This document shows, piece after piece, positions 43,828 through 52,213 of a stretch of 64,000 bases of DNA. A program made the position numbers and the translations under genes. The notes under the pieces were generated by a model, which saw only the letters and a list, made by a program, of their open reading frames with translations, did not search any database and had not been told where the DNA came from. Source of the DNA: Microbacterium sp. Root553 (GTDB lineage: Bacteria > Actinomycetota > Actinomycetes > Actinomycetales > Microbacteriaceae); contig NZ_LMFY01000001.1 of assembly GCF_001426995.1 (NCBI RefSeq), positions 680,056-744,055 on the forward strand. Direction: 5' to 3'. The stretch's first letter is position 1. Each line of letters opens with the position of its first letter.

Positions 43828-44370
43828 CTACTCCGTCCAGATCTCCGGCTGCGTGTCGGGCACGGGTTCCTCGAGCGGGACCACCAGCACGGACCGATGC
43901 TGACGATGCGCGAGTCGCGCCGCCACCGAACCCGTGAAGAATTCCCTGATCGATTCGCCGATGCCCCGCTTGCGCGTGCCGACGACGATCAGCTGCGCGT
44001 CGAGACGGTGCGCGAGCTGCTTGATGGCGAGGGCGGGATCCCCGACGAGCTGTCTCGCGGTCCAGGTGAGCCCCGATCCGTCGAGCACAGCGGCAGCCTG
44101 AGCCTGCACCGCCTCGAACTCGGCCGTCCCCGCGTCGAAGTTGACGTCGATGGGGGCCGAATGCACGTATCCGTCGGGATCCTCGTAGGTGACGAAGCGC
44201 GTGACGTCGACATGGGTCACGACGAGCGGCACGCGCAGCAGTCGGGCGTAGCGCGCGGCCTCCTCGATGACTCTGGGCGCCTGGCCCGGTTGCATCCCGA
44301 CGATGACTGCTTTCTGCAGTGTCGCGTTCTGCGCCGCCTCATCGGCGTGCTCGGCGTTGCTCTCGGTCAT
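43828..44370 (-). CDS. Universal stress protein (UspA family)
   Basis: A 180-residue one-domain Usp. It starts KAVIVGMQPG and ends with the ATP-binding motif VVGTRKRG ... FFTGSVAARLAHRQHRSVLVVP (G-x-x-x-RG, then GSVAARL). It is a little longer than single Usp domains because of an insert EDPDGYVHSAPIDVNFD. ATG 44370 has GGGAG eight bases ahead; the frame begins six codons earlier at 44388. Its last codons form part of the duplicated repeat unit next door. Usp proteins help survival under starvation and oxidative stress. Confidence 0.9.
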   Translation of the reverse strand: MTESNAEHADEAAQNATLQKAVIVGMQPGQAPRVIEEAARYARLLRVPLVVTHVDVTRFVTYEDPDGYVHSAPIDVNFDAGTAEFEAVQAQAAAVLDGSGLTWTARQLVGDPALAIKQLAHRLDAQLIVVGTRKRGIGESIREFFTGSVAARLAHRQHRSVLVVPLEEPVPDTQPEIWTE

Positions 44371-44519
44371 GAGGATCGCTCCCTTCACCAGCCTGCAGAC
44401 GAGCCAGGGCGGTCCGCCCGCGTGCTATTCTGAATGCTACTCTTACCGGCCTTCAGCCGGTGTCGTGAATGACTCGGGCTTTCGTTGCCCGCAGCTTAAC
44501 TCGTGAGGGGGTCTCGCGC

Positions 44520-44708
44520 ATGGGCCGTGGCCGTCAAAAGGCGAAACACACCAAGATCGCTCGCGAACTGAAGTCATTCAGTCCGTCGGTGAACTACTCG
44601 GCGCTCGAACGTGAGCTCGCGCACCCGAGTGACTCGGAAGACGCGTACGTCGACAAGTGGGCCGACGAGTACGCAGACGAAGACGAGGATGAACTAGAGA
44701 AGGCCTGA
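44520..44708 (+). CDS. DUF3073 small acidic-tailed protein
   Basis: A 62-residue protein with a basic N-terminus (MGRGRQKAKHTKIARELKSF), the conserved core SPSVNYSALERELA, and an acidic end WADEYADEDEDELEKA. It is the DUF3073 family, found almost only in actinobacteria and of unknown role; the charge layout suggests a nucleic-acid or ribosome contact. ATG 44520 follows GAGGGGG; the in-frame ATG at 44469 is a poorer start. A terminator follows. Confidence 0.9.
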   Translation: MGRGRQKAKHTKIARELKSFSPSVNYSALERELAHPSDSEDAYVDKWADEYADEDEDELEKA

Positions 44709-44729
44709 TCGCCTCTCCGTTCGACTTCT

Positions 44730-44750
44730 CCCCCGCACGACCTGCGGGGG
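44730..44750 (+). terminator. Terminator after DUF3073
   Basis: CCCCCGCA-N5-TGCGGGGG followed by TTTCGTC. Confidence 0.85.
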
Positions 44751-44808
44751 TTTCGTCGTACCCGGCGACCGGTTCCCCGTGTACGCGCCCCTCCGAGAGG
44801 ATGTCCTG

Positions 44809-45648
44809 ATGCCCCGCGTGGTCGCCCTGTACCGCCATCCCCTCAAGGGTTTCACCGCCGAGTCCGTCGAGGAGCTGCACGTGCAGTCCGACGGCAGGGT
44901 CGCCGGCGACCGAGTCCTCGCCTTCCGGTTCGCGGACGCAGCGACGCCGGAACGGCGCGACGACGGTCTGGACCATTGGCCGAAGGCGCGGGGTCTCTCA
45001 CTGCAGGACTTCCCCTCGGTGGCCGCGCTCCGCACCCGATACGACGATGCCTCCGGTCGGGTGCGGATCGAACACGGCGGCGACCTGCTGGTCGAGGCCG
45101 GCCTCGACGCCGACGGTCGCACCGCGCTGGCCGAGGCCGTCACCGAGTTCGTCCTCGCCACCCCCGAGGGCCGCAAGCTCTCGCGCCCGGGTCGTCTGCC
45201 GCTGGTGCTCGTCGGCGACGGTGAGACGGCGCGTTTCCAGGACCGCGCTCGCGGCTTCATCTCGGTGCACGGACGAGCGAGCACGCTCGCGCTGGGCGGC
45301 GCACTCGGGATCGACGTCGACGATCGCCGCTTCCGATCGAACATCGTGATCGACGGCGTCGACGCCTGGGAGGAGCTCGACTGGTCGGGCGAGGTGCGCA
45401 TCGGCGAGGTGACGCTGCAGACGGAGGGACCCATCGTGCGGTGTCTCGCGACACATGCGAACCCCGACACCGGCATCCGCGACGCCAAGGTGCTCACCAC
45501 CCTCACCGGCGCCCTCGCTCAGGAGGAGCCGACACTGGGACGCCTGCTGCTTCCCGCGACGACAGAGGGCTCGGTCTCGTCCGGCACGATCAGGCTCGGC
45601 GACGAGGTGCGGCTGCCCACCGCGCAGGGAACTCCCGCGCCGGCGTGA
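44809..45648 (+). CDS. MOSC domain protein with N-terminal beta-barrel
   Basis: A 279-residue protein of the YcbX/MARC-like group: the N-terminal MOSC_N barrel begins VVALYRHPLKGFTAESVEEL; the MOSC domain carries RFRSNIVIDGVDAWEELDWS and QTEGPIVRCLATHANPDTG, where the Cys binds molybdenum cofactor. Relatives reduce N-hydroxylated bases and sulfoxides. The usual C-terminal ferredoxin domain of YcbX is absent. ATG 44809 follows AGAGGA; the earlier in-frame ATG at 44779 is less likely. Confidence 0.88.
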   Translation: MPRVVALYRHPLKGFTAESVEELHVQSDGRVAGDRVLAFRFADAATPERRDDGLDHWPKARGLSLQDFPSVAALRTRYDDASGRVRIEHGGDLLVEAGLDADGRTALAEAVTEFVLATPEGRKLSRPGRLPLVLVGDGETARFQDRARGFISVHGRASTLALGGALGIDVDDRRFRSNIVIDGVDAWEELDWSGEVRIGEVTLQTEGPIVRCLATHANPDTGIRDAKVLTTLTGALAQEEPTLGRLLLPATTEGSVSSGTIRLGDEVRLPTAQGTPAPA

Positions 45649-45672
45649 CCTGGCGGCACCGTCAGGGGCGCG

Positions 45673-47007
45673 TCACCACCGCCCGTACCGGCGCTCCCAG
45701 TCCTCCTCGATCGTCCGTCGCCGACCGGCGACCCATCCCGCGGGGATCACGACGATCAGCACACCGACCAGGACCCACAGGGGGATCACCCAGCTGTCGG
45801 TCGCGTCGTGCAGCAGACCGATCAGCAGGGGGAACACGGCCGCGACGGCGTACCCGATGCTCTGCACGAAACCGCTCAGCGCGACGGCGCTCTCGGGGGT
45901 GCGGGCACGGATGCTCAGCAGCACCAGCGCGACCGGGAACAGTGCCGGCGCGAGGCCGAACAGCACCACCCAGAGCGGGAGCCCGACGGTCGGGAAGAAG
46001 AGGAATCCGACGAGGCCGATCAGTCCCGAGGTGATCGCGAAGAAGAACACCGGTCGCGTCGCCTGGAAGCGCACGATGAGGACGGGGACGATCAGCGAGC
46101 ACGGCAGCCCCATCAGGCCGAACAGCGACAGCAGCAGCCCTGCGTTCGAGGGCGAGACCCCACCCACGTCGATCATGATGGTGGGCAGCCACGAGAACGA
46201 GACGTAGGCCACGGTCGACGACGCCCCGAAGACCAGCGCGATCGACCATGCCAGGGGCAGGCGCCACAGTCGACCGAACACCCGGGGGTTGGCGGGTGAC
46301 GTGCCGATCGGGCCGGTCGCCAGCGAGGCGGCATCGGTGTCGGCATCCGCATCGGCATCCGCATCCGCATCCGCATCCGCATCCGTCGATGTCGAACCAG
46401 CCGCCGGCACGCGCGCTGCGGGGCCGGCCGTGCGGTGAGCGAGCAGCATCGTCACCCACGGCACCAGGGCGATCGCGGCGAACACGCCCCACAGCCCCAG
46501 AGACACGCGCCAGCCCGCCGTGTCGGCGATCGGCACGGCGACCAGGGGCGGGACGAACGTCGACACGGCCATCGTGGTCGAGTACACGGTCATCATCAGC
46601 CCGAGGCGATCGGGGAAGTACTTCTTGACCAGCGGCGGCAGCAGCACGTTCCCCGAGCCGACGCCCGCGAACACCACGGCGGTGGCGGCGAGGAGCGACG
46701 TCGAGTCGACGGCGAGGCTGCGCAGCAGCAGACCGGCCGCGATCAGTGCGATCGCGACGACCGCGACGCGTTCGAGACCGAAACGCCGCTCGAAAAGCGG
46801 GGTGAGCAGGCCGAACACGGCGAAGCACACCGGCGGAGCGGCCCCGATGAGGCCGACGACGACCGAGGAGACAGGGAAGTCCTCGGCCACATGGTCGATC
46901 ACCGGCGACAGCGAGGCGACGGCCGATCGCAGCGAGAACGCGACCAGGACGATGCCGATCAGGGCGAGCGCGCGTCCACGCCACAGCGGCTGCGCACCCG
47001 AGGTCAC
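45673..47007 (-). CDS. MFS transporter, CynX/NimT-like
   Basis: A 444-residue 12-helix transporter: FSLRSAVASLSPVIDHVAED at the start is typical of the cyanate/nitroimidazole-resistance type (CynX/NimT). Between helices 6 and 7 there is a low-complexity loop TDADADADADADADADTDAA encoded by a hexanucleotide repeat. GTG 47007 overlaps the purF stop (GTGA), an arrangement that ties it to purine genes, but the frame further upstream belongs to purF. The substrate is unknown. Confidence 0.85.
   Translation of the reverse strand: MTSGAQPLWRGRALALIGIVLVAFSLRSAVASLSPVIDHVAEDFPVSSVVVGLIGAAPPVCFAVFGLLTPLFERRFGLERVAVVAIALIAAGLLLRSLAVDSTSLLAATAVVFAGVGSGNVLLPPLVKKYFPDRLGLMMTVYSTTMAVSTFVPPLVAVPIADTAGWRVSLGLWGVFAAIALVPWVTMLLAHRTAGPAARVPAAGSTSTDADADADADADADADTDAASLATGPIGTSPANPRVFGRLWRLPLAWSIALVFGASSTVAYVSFSWLPTIMIDVGGVSPSNAGLLLSLFGLMGLPCSLIVPVLIVRFQATRPVFFFAITSGLIGLVGFLFFPTVGLPLWVVLFGLAPALFPVALVLLSIRARTPESAVALSGFVQSIGYAVAAVFPLLIGLLHDATDSWVIPLWVLVGVLIVVIPAGWVAGRRRTIEEDWERRYGRW
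46331..46386. repeat. GCATCC hexanucleotide tandem repeat inside the MFS gene
   Basis: Five perfect GCATCC units (46355-46384) preceded by imperfect ones. In frame they code Asp-Ala pairs in the central loop. Changes in copy number would not shift the frame. Confidence 0.9.
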
Positions 47008-48476
47008 GAGGTCTGCGACCCCTCCACCCACGCGAGGTACTCGTCGGAGACGGTGCCGGTCACATACCGGCCGTCGAAGCAGCTCATGTCGAGATCGTCG
47101 AGCACCGACCCCTCGGTGATCGCGGCCTTGAGGTCCTCGACCTCCTGGTAGACCAGGTGGTCGCAGCCCAGTTCGGCGGCGATCTCGGGGATGGTGCGGC
47201 CGTGCGCGATGAGCTCGTGACGCGAGGGCATGTTGATGCCGTAGACGTGCGGATACCGCACGGGGGGCGCCGCCGAGGCGAACGTCACCGACGTGGCGCC
47301 GGCATCCCTGGCCATCTGGATGATCTCCCTCGAGGTCGTGCCGCGCACGATCGAGTCGTCGATCAGCAGCACGTTCTTGCCCTGGAACTCCGTCGACATG
47401 GCGTTGAGCTTCTGCCGCACGCTCTTCTTGCGCACCGCCTGCCCCGGCATGATGAAGGTGCGACCCACGTAACGGTTCTTGTAGAAGCCCTCGCGGTATT
47501 CGATGCCCAGCTTGCGAGCGACCTCCATGGCCGCGGGACGCGAGGAATCGGGGATCGGCATGACCACGTCGATCTTGTCCATGGGGACGTGCTTCGCGAT
47601 GGTGTCGGCGAGCTTGTCGCCCATGCGCAGCCGCGACTCGTAGACCGAGACGCCGTTCATGACCGAGTCGGGACGCGCGAGGTACACGTACTCGAACGCG
47701 CACGGCGCGAGAGTGGCATCCTTCGCGCACTGGCGGCTGTGCAGCTCGCCCTCGTTCGTGATGAAGATCGCCTCGCCGGGCTCGATCTCGCGCACGACCT
47801 CGTAGTCCGCGTTCTCGAGCACGAGCGACTCGCTGGCCACGACCCACTCGTCGCGCCCCTCCGCTCCGACGACCGTCGAAGGACGACGTCCGAGGATCAG
47901 CGGACGGATGCCGAAGGGATCGCGGAACGCCAGCAGACCGTACCCGGCGATCACCGCGATCACCGCGTAGGCGCCCTCGATGCGCTCGTGCGTGCGCTCG
48001 ACCGCCTCGAAGATCCGCTCGGAGTCGAGGTCGACCGTCGACGTGGTGTTCTGCAGCTCGCCGGCGAGCACGTTGAGCAGCAGCTCGGTGTCGCTGGAGG
48101 AGTTGAGGTGGCGGCGGTCGCGCTGGGCCATGTCGGCGGTGAGCTCACGGGTGTTGGTGAGGTTGCCGTTGTGGATGAGGATGATGCCGTACGGCGCGTT
48201 CACGTAGAACGGCTGCATCTCCTCCTCGTTCGACGCGGTGCCCTTGGTCGCGTAGCGCACGTGTCCGAGTCCGACGTTGCCCAGCAGCGCGCGCATGTCG
48301 CGGGTGCGGAACGCCTCGCGGACCATGCCCTGCGCCTTGGCGTTGTGCATGACGCCGTTCGCCTCAGCGGTGGCGATGCCCGTCGCATCCTGGCCGCGGT
48401 GCTGCAGCAGCAGGAGTGCGTCGTAGATGTCCTGATTGACCGGGGCAGAGCCCACCATTCCGACGATGCCGCACAT
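47004..48476 (-). CDS. purF: Amidophosphoribosyltransferase
   Basis: A 490-residue enzyme for the first step of purine synthesis, PRPP plus glutamine to phosphoribosylamine. The glutaminase domain begins MCGIVGMVG with Cys2 as nucleophile and no propeptide; GLGHVRYATKG and NGNLTN follow. The C-terminal PRPP site is VLLIDDSIVRGTTSREI. It is followed six bases upstream by purM on the same strand, so purM-purF form one unit, with the MFS gene overlapping its end. Confidence 0.96.
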   Translation of the reverse strand: MCGIVGMVGSAPVNQDIYDALLLLQHRGQDATGIATAEANGVMHNAKAQGMVREAFRTRDMRALLGNVGLGHVRYATKGTASNEEEMQPFYVNAPYGIILIHNGNLTNTRELTADMAQRDRRHLNSSSDTELLLNVLAGELQNTTSTVDLDSERIFEAVERTHERIEGAYAVIAVIAGYGLLAFRDPFGIRPLILGRRPSTVVGAEGRDEWVVASESLVLENADYEVVREIEPGEAIFITNEGELHSRQCAKDATLAPCAFEYVYLARPDSVMNGVSVYESRLRMGDKLADTIAKHVPMDKIDVVMPIPDSSRPAAMEVARKLGIEYREGFYKNRYVGRTFIMPGQAVRKKSVRQKLNAMSTEFQGKNVLLIDDSIVRGTTSREIIQMARDAGATSVTFASAAPPVRYPHVYGINMPSRHELIAHGRTIPEIAAELGCDHLVYQEVEDLKAAITEGSVLDDLDMSCFDGRYVTGTVSDEYLAWVEGSQTS

Positions 48477-48482
48477 GGACTC

Positions 48483-49619
48483 TTACTTCGCTCCGTCCGC
48501 GTAGGCGCCGATCAGGCGCACCGCTCCGCCGTCGACGCCCTTGGCGCCCTGTTCGAACTCGCCGGACGGGCGGGCTCCGAAGCCCACCGTGCCGACCTGC
48601 CATGCGGGCATGCCCTCGGCCGCGAGGGCGGCGATCGCCGCATCCTTCGCATCCGCCGAGATGATCGCGAGGAAGCCGATGCCGAGATTCCAGGTTCCCT
48701 CGGCCGACTCCAGCGTCGATCCCGCGATGTCGCTGAGCACCCGGAAGATCGGGCTCGGCGACCACGTGCTGCGATCGACCTCAGCCCAGCTCCCCTGCGG
48801 GAGTACGCGTGCGAGGTTGGCAGCGATGCCGCCTCCGGTGACGTGGCTGAGCGCATGCACGCCACCAGTTCCTGAGCCTGTCGAAGGGCCGAGCTTCTCG
48901 ATGAGACGCAGCAGGGGAAGCGTGTAGAGACGGGTCGGCTCGAGCAGGGCCTCGCCCCACGTCATCCCGAAGTCGGCGGCGTTGTCGCCGTAGCCGATGC
49001 CCGCGTTCGTCACGATGTGACGCACGAGCGAGTAGCCGTTGGAGTGCAGACCGCTCGACGCGACCCCGAGGACCACGTCTCCGTCCTGCACGCGATCGGC
49101 GCCGAGGATCCCGTCCGCCTCGACGACGCCCGTCGCCGCACCCGCGACGTCGTAGTCGCGCGGCCCGAGGAGCCCGGGGTGCTCGGCGGTCTCTCCGCCG
49201 ACGAGCGCGGTGCCCGTCGCGGCGCACGCCTCGGCGATACCGCGCACGATGTCGGCGATGCGCTGCGGGAAGACCTTGCCGCAGGCGATGTAATCGGTCA
49301 TGAAGAGCGGCTTCGCTCCCACCACGACGATGTCGTCGACGACCATGCCGACCAGGTCCTGCCCGATCGTGTCGTGCTTGTCGATGGCCTGCGCGATGGC
49401 GACCTTGGTACCGACGCCGTCGGTACTGGTGGCGAGCAGCGGTCGGCGGAAGTCGCGCAGCGCGCTGGCGTCGAACAGGCCGGCGAATCCGCCCACACCG
49501 CCCAGCACTTCAGGACCGTGCGTCGCGCGCACGGACGACTTCATCAGCTCGACGGCGAGATCACCTGCAGCGGTGTCGACGCCGGCTTCGGAATAGGGAT
49601 TGGTGGGGGAGGCAGCCAC
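48483..49619 (-). CDS. purM: Phosphoribosylformylglycinamidine cyclo-ligase with an in-frame repeat insert
   Basis: A 378-residue AIR synthetase (FGAM to AIR, ATP-dependent). Seen: TSTDGVGTKVAIAQAIDKHD, GGETAEHPGL, ASSGLHSNGYSLVR, and ALSHVTGGGIAANLARVLPQ. Residues 244-252 read GPSTGSGTG between LLRLIEKL and GVHALSHV, where relatives have only a short loop; the DNA is a dispersed palindromic repeat. The start is a leaderless GTG at 49619 with TAGGCT six bases ahead. Confidence 0.96.
   Translation of the reverse strand: MAASPTNPYSEAGVDTAAGDLAVELMKSSVRATHGPEVLGGVGGFAGLFDASALRDFRRPLLATSTDGVGTKVAIAQAIDKHDTIGQDLVGMVVDDIVVVGAKPLFMTDYIACGKVFPQRIADIVRGIAEACAATGTALVGGETAEHPGLLGPRDYDVAGAATGVVEADGILGADRVQDGDVVLGVASSGLHSNGYSLVRHIVTNAGIGYGDNAADFGMTWGEALLEPTRLYTLPLLRLIEKLGPSTGSGTGGVHALSHVTGGGIAANLARVLPQGSWAEVDRSTWSPSPIFRVLSDIAGSTLESAEGTWNLGIGFLAIISADAKDAAIAALAAEGMPAWQVGTVGFGARPSGEFEQGAKGVDGGAVRLIGAYADGAK
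48864..48890. repeat. Dispersed repeat (CCTGAGCCTGTCGAAGGGCC) inside purM
   Basis: Only copy of this class in the window. It encodes the Gly/Ser/Thr insert of purM in frame without a stop. Confidence 0.75.
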
Positions 49620-49625
49620 CCCTCC

Positions 49626-49631
49626 AGCCTA
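49626..49631 (-). promoter_or_regulatory. Leaderless promoter -10 box for purM-purF
   Basis: Reverse-strand TAGGCT, six bases (GGAGGG), GTG at 49619. Confidence 0.55.
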
Positions 49632-49768
49632 GCGCCCGGCAGGCGACGGGTCTCACCAGGAGCCATCGTCCGGATGTGATCCTGCGCCTCTCCATCATTC
49701 CCCGTCACTCGACCGCGGATGTTGGACGCTTCCGCCGTCGACACTGCCGTGATGACGTGAGCGTCTCC

Positions 49769-49774
49769 TACGAT
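49769..49774 (+). promoter_or_regulatory. Leaderless promoter -10 box for the gene at 49781
   Basis: TACGAT, six bases (GGGGCC), then ATG. Confidence 0.55.
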
Positions 49775-49780
49775 GGGGCC

Positions 49781-50413
49781 ATGGCCGACAAGCCGCAGTG
49801 GTTGATCCGCGAGGACGCGAGCGTTCCCGTCCTCGTCGCGCTCGCGCTGCGGCAGTCGCTCGGCATCCGGGTTCCCGAAGACCTCCCGAGCCTGCGCGAC
49901 CTGCCGGTGCGCGCGCCGGATGCCGCCGAGGTCACACCGAGCCTCGAGAAGCAATGGCGCGAGTACTGGGACATGACGGTCGAGCCCAGGGCGCATCCCT
50001 CGGGGGTGCCTCTCGAGCTCGTCGAAGGGTTCGACACGCTCGTCGCCCTCCCCGCGACCGGCGCCGAGGAGCTGACCGCGGCGATCGCACCGCAGGCCGA
50101 TTCCGCCCTGCACTTCGCACGCGTGGCGCACGACAGGTACGTCGCCTCGATCCGCAGCTCGATGGGGAGCCGCTCGACGGGCGGCACCATCGGCGGCGAC
50201 GCGTACCGCGCCTACGCGAGCGCCATCGCCGAGTTCGAGCGCGACGTCGGTCGGCGGGCGCACTCGTTCGAGCTCAACGTTCAGGTGCTGCCGTTCTCGC
50301 AGCGGGGCATCTGGTGGGTCGGCGCCCTGACGGTCGCGGTGACCGACGGCCTGCGACGCGACGTGGTGTCGTTCGACGCGGCGATCCGACCGATCATCGC
50401 GGAGCTGGCCTGA
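49781..50413 (+). CDS. Conserved-looking soluble protein of unknown function
   Basis: A 210-residue protein: WLIREDASVPVLVALALRQS at the start, WREYWDMTVEPRAHPSGVPL in the middle, and NVQVLPFSQRGIWWVGALTV near the end. It has no signal peptide and no clear membrane helix; the aromatic-rich end may form a sheet. I do not recognise a family. The leaderless ATG at 49781 is well supported; the longer frame to 49676 is not. It is divergent from purM. Confidence 0.7.
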   Translation: MADKPQWLIREDASVPVLVALALRQSLGIRVPEDLPSLRDLPVRAPDAAEVTPSLEKQWREYWDMTVEPRAHPSGVPLELVEGFDTLVALPATGAEELTAAIAPQADSALHFARVAHDRYVASIRSSMGSRSTGGTIGGDAYRAYASAIAEFERDVGRRAHSFELNVQVLPFSQRGIWWVGALTVAVTDGLRRDVVSFDAAIRPIIAELA

Positions 50414-50428
50414 TCCGCGAGGCGGGTG

Positions 50429-50743
50429 TCAGTCGCTCTCGATGATCGTCTCGTGCTCGACGTGCACGACCCGGTCGTGCCGACGCGCCGTGCGCTCGAG
50501 GATGAGGGCCACGACGCTGCCGAGCGCGAAGCCGATCGGCACCGTCCACAGCAGCAGGAAGCCGAAGACCTGGCCCGGAGGGTAGACGACGTTGACAGCG
50601 TCGGACGGCTCGTAGCTGCCCACCATCGTGAGGATGCCGGCGGCGATGATGCCGAGCACGACGCCGATGCCCATGAACACGCCGAAGCGCGGCACACGGC
50701 GGACGGTCGCCTCGACCGTCTGGGGGGAATCGGGGGAGGACAT
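50429..50743 (-). CDS. Two-helix membrane protein
   Basis: A 104-residue protein: a polar N-terminus with TVEATVRRVPRFG, helix 1 VFMGIGVVLGIIAAGILTMV, outside loop GSYEPSDAVNVVYPPGQVFG, helix 2 FLLLWTVPIGFALGSVVALI, and a charged tail. The N-terminal MSSPDSP plus GACAAT-N6-ATG suggests a leaderless start at 50743; the frame runs further upstream into repetitive sequence. No family recognised. Confidence 0.72.
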   Translation of the reverse strand: MSSPDSPQTVEATVRRVPRFGVFMGIGVVLGIIAAGILTMVGSYEPSDAVNVVYPPGQVFGFLLLWTVPIGFALGSVVALILERTARRHDRVVHVEHETIIESD

Positions 50744-50749
50744 GAGTCC

Positions 50750-50755
50750 ATTGTC
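50750..50755 (-). promoter_or_regulatory. Possible leaderless promoter -10 box for the two-helix protein
   Basis: Reverse-strand GACAAT, six bases, ATG at 50743; the first base departs from TANNNT. Confidence 0.35.
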
Positions 50756-50763
50756 CCACCGTT

Positions 50764-50930
50764 GGCGACCTCGCGCGGCCGCCTGCGGAGAGGGATTCTG
50801 CTCGGGCAACGGGGTGTCCGGCTCAGGCCAGAGGTTCTGCGCGGGCAACGCGGTGCCGCTCAGGCATCGAGCGCGGCTCAGGCCACGAGTTCTGCGGAGG
50901 CAGCGCGCTGCCGCTCTCATCGCCCGACGC
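50764..50930. repeat. Imperfect tandem repeats in a non-coding stretch
   Basis: Three degenerate units share TTCTGC-N2-GGGCAACG-like blocks followed by GTGCCGCTCAGGC-like blocks (near 50794, 50831 and 50889). No gene is seen between 50744 and 50954. Confidence 0.55.
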
Positions 50931-50954
50931 GAACGAGCACGACTCCGGCGGACG

Positions 50955-51326
50955 TCAGGGGCGCAGCGGGAGCACGTCAGCGAGGTCGGCCCGTGTGCCC
51001 GAGGCACTGACGCGGCCCGAGGACGCCGCATCCGCCCAGTGCTCCGCACCCGTCGCGACGGCGATCCAGGTCGCGGCATCCATCTCGACGACGTTCGGGG
51101 GCGTTCCCCGTGTGTGCCGGGGCCCCTGGATCACCTGCACCGCGCCGAACGGCGGCACCCGTACCTCGACGCTGTTGCCCGGAGCCTTCTCATCGAGCAG
51201 CTGCAGCAGGTAGCGCACCGCCGTGGCCAGAGCCGTGCGCGCCGGCTTCTCGCCCGCAGCATCCGCTCCTCGCACCGCGTCGAGGGCCGCGCGGCCGTCG
51301 ATGATGTCGATCTTCCTCGGAGGCAT
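50955..51326 (-). CDS. Sterol-carrier-family (SCP-2-like) protein
   Basis: A 123-residue protein of the bacterial sterol-carrier-family group: VRYLLQLLDEKAPGNSVEVR, PPFGAVQVIQGPRHTRGTPP and VVEMDAATWIAVATG, matching the SCP fold with a hydrophobic pocket; bacterial examples are of unknown ligand. It begins with TAGCCT-N6-ATG (leaderless). Confidence 0.85.
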   Translation of the reverse strand: MPPRKIDIIDGRAALDAVRGADAAGEKPARTALATAVRYLLQLLDEKAPGNSVEVRVPPFGAVQVIQGPRHTRGTPPNVVEMDAATWIAVATGAEHWADAASSGRVSASGTRADLADVLPLRP

Positions 51327-51332
51327 GTGCCC

Positions 51333-51338
51333 AGGCTA
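51333..51338 (-). promoter_or_regulatory. Leaderless promoter -10 box for the sterol-carrier-like gene
   Basis: Reverse-strand TAGCCT, six bases, ATG at 51326. Confidence 0.5.
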
Positions 51339-51374
51339 CGCCGCGCGCACCGCCGCACCCGGCGCCCACGGGAA

Positions 51375-51380
51375 TATGCT
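51375..51380 (+). promoter_or_regulatory. Leaderless promoter -10 box for the Nudix gene
   Basis: TATGCT, seven bases, ATG at 51388; it overlaps an alternative in-frame ATG at 51376. Confidence 0.4.
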
Positions 51381-51387
51381 CGAGGCG

Positions 51388-52068
51388 ATGAGCCAGACCT
51401 CCGATGCCCTGCCCGGCGCACGCGCCGAGCTGCTGGCCGCCGCCCGGAGTGCGGATGCCTGGGCTCGCCCCTTCCCGCCGATCGTCGGCCCCGCCCACGC
51501 GGCGTCCGTACTGGTGCTGTTCGGCCGACTCGACAGCATCCCGGCGCGGACCGATGAGCTGACGGTCGCCGCCGACCTCGATGTGCTGCTGCAACGCCGG
51601 GCCGCGACCCTGTCGTCGCATCCGGGGCAGGTGTCGTTCCCGGGTGGTCGGCGCGAGGAGCAGGATGCGGATGCCGTGGCCACGGCCCTCCGCGAGGCCG
51701 AGGAGGAGACGGGTCTGGATCCCTCGGGTGTCGACGTGCTCGCGACGCTGGCCGAGCTTCCGCTGGCGGCGAGCAATCATGTGGTGACACCGGTGCTGGG
51801 GTGGTGGCGCTCACCGTCACGCGTCGCGGCGGTGGATCATGCCGAGACGGTCGACGTGTTCCGGGTGCCGGTGGCGCAGCTGCTCGACCCCGCGACCCGG
51901 TTCACCTCGACGCTGCACCGGCTGGGGCGCACCTGGAAGGGCCCCGCCTTCGACGTCGACGGGACGATCGTGTGGGGGTTCACCGCGATGGTGCTCGACG
52001 CGCTGTTCGACGCGACCGGGTGGACGCGGGAGTGGGATCGGTCGCTCGAGCGCCCGATCGACCTCTGA
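51388..52068 (+). CDS. Nudix hydrolase, CoA-pyrophosphatase type
   Basis: A 226-residue enzyme. The CoA-type box LQRRAATLSSHPGQVSFPGG precedes the Nudix box GRREEQDADAVATALREAEE, completed by ETGLD; the Glu residues of REAEEE bind magnesium. The Nudix position normally E after GX5 is Asp, as is usual for CoA pyrophosphatases. It should split CoA to 4'-phosphopantetheine and adenosine 3',5'-bisphosphate. The frame is open from 51223; ATG 51388 is chosen from spacing and sequence character. Confidence 0.9.
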   Translation: MSQTSDALPGARAELLAAARSADAWARPFPPIVGPAHAASVLVLFGRLDSIPARTDELTVAADLDVLLQRRAATLSSHPGQVSFPGGRREEQDADAVATALREAEEETGLDPSGVDVLATLAELPLAASNHVVTPVLGWWRSPSRVAAVDHAETVDVFRVPVAQLLDPATRFTSTLHRLGRTWKGPAFDVDGTIVWGFTAMVLDALFDATGWTREWDRSLERPIDL

Positions 52069-52093
52069 GTCCTCGCCTCGCCTCTTTCACGTT

Positions 52094-52110
52094 CACGATT
52101 CAGCACCGAT
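52094..52110. repeat. Copy of the CACGATTCAGCACCGAT repeat
   Basis: Identical 17 bases to the outer arm at 30900-30916. A degenerate partner (GGTTCTGTGCTGAGTC) lies about 45 bases on, so it may once have formed the same nested hairpin, between Nudix and purD. Confidence 0.6.
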
Positions 52111-52213
52111 GCGCTCGCCGGCCGCGAATGTGTCCGGTCCAGGCCCCGTGCACGGTTCTGTGCTGAGTCCTGCACGCGCTCGCATCCCGCCGAAACCCGC
52201 GCGCGGGCCTCGG

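Noticed and set aside
48864..48890. Sequencing error or frameshift in purM
   Set aside because: The extra block is 27 bases, in frame, and matches a repeat; downstream PurM motifs are intact.
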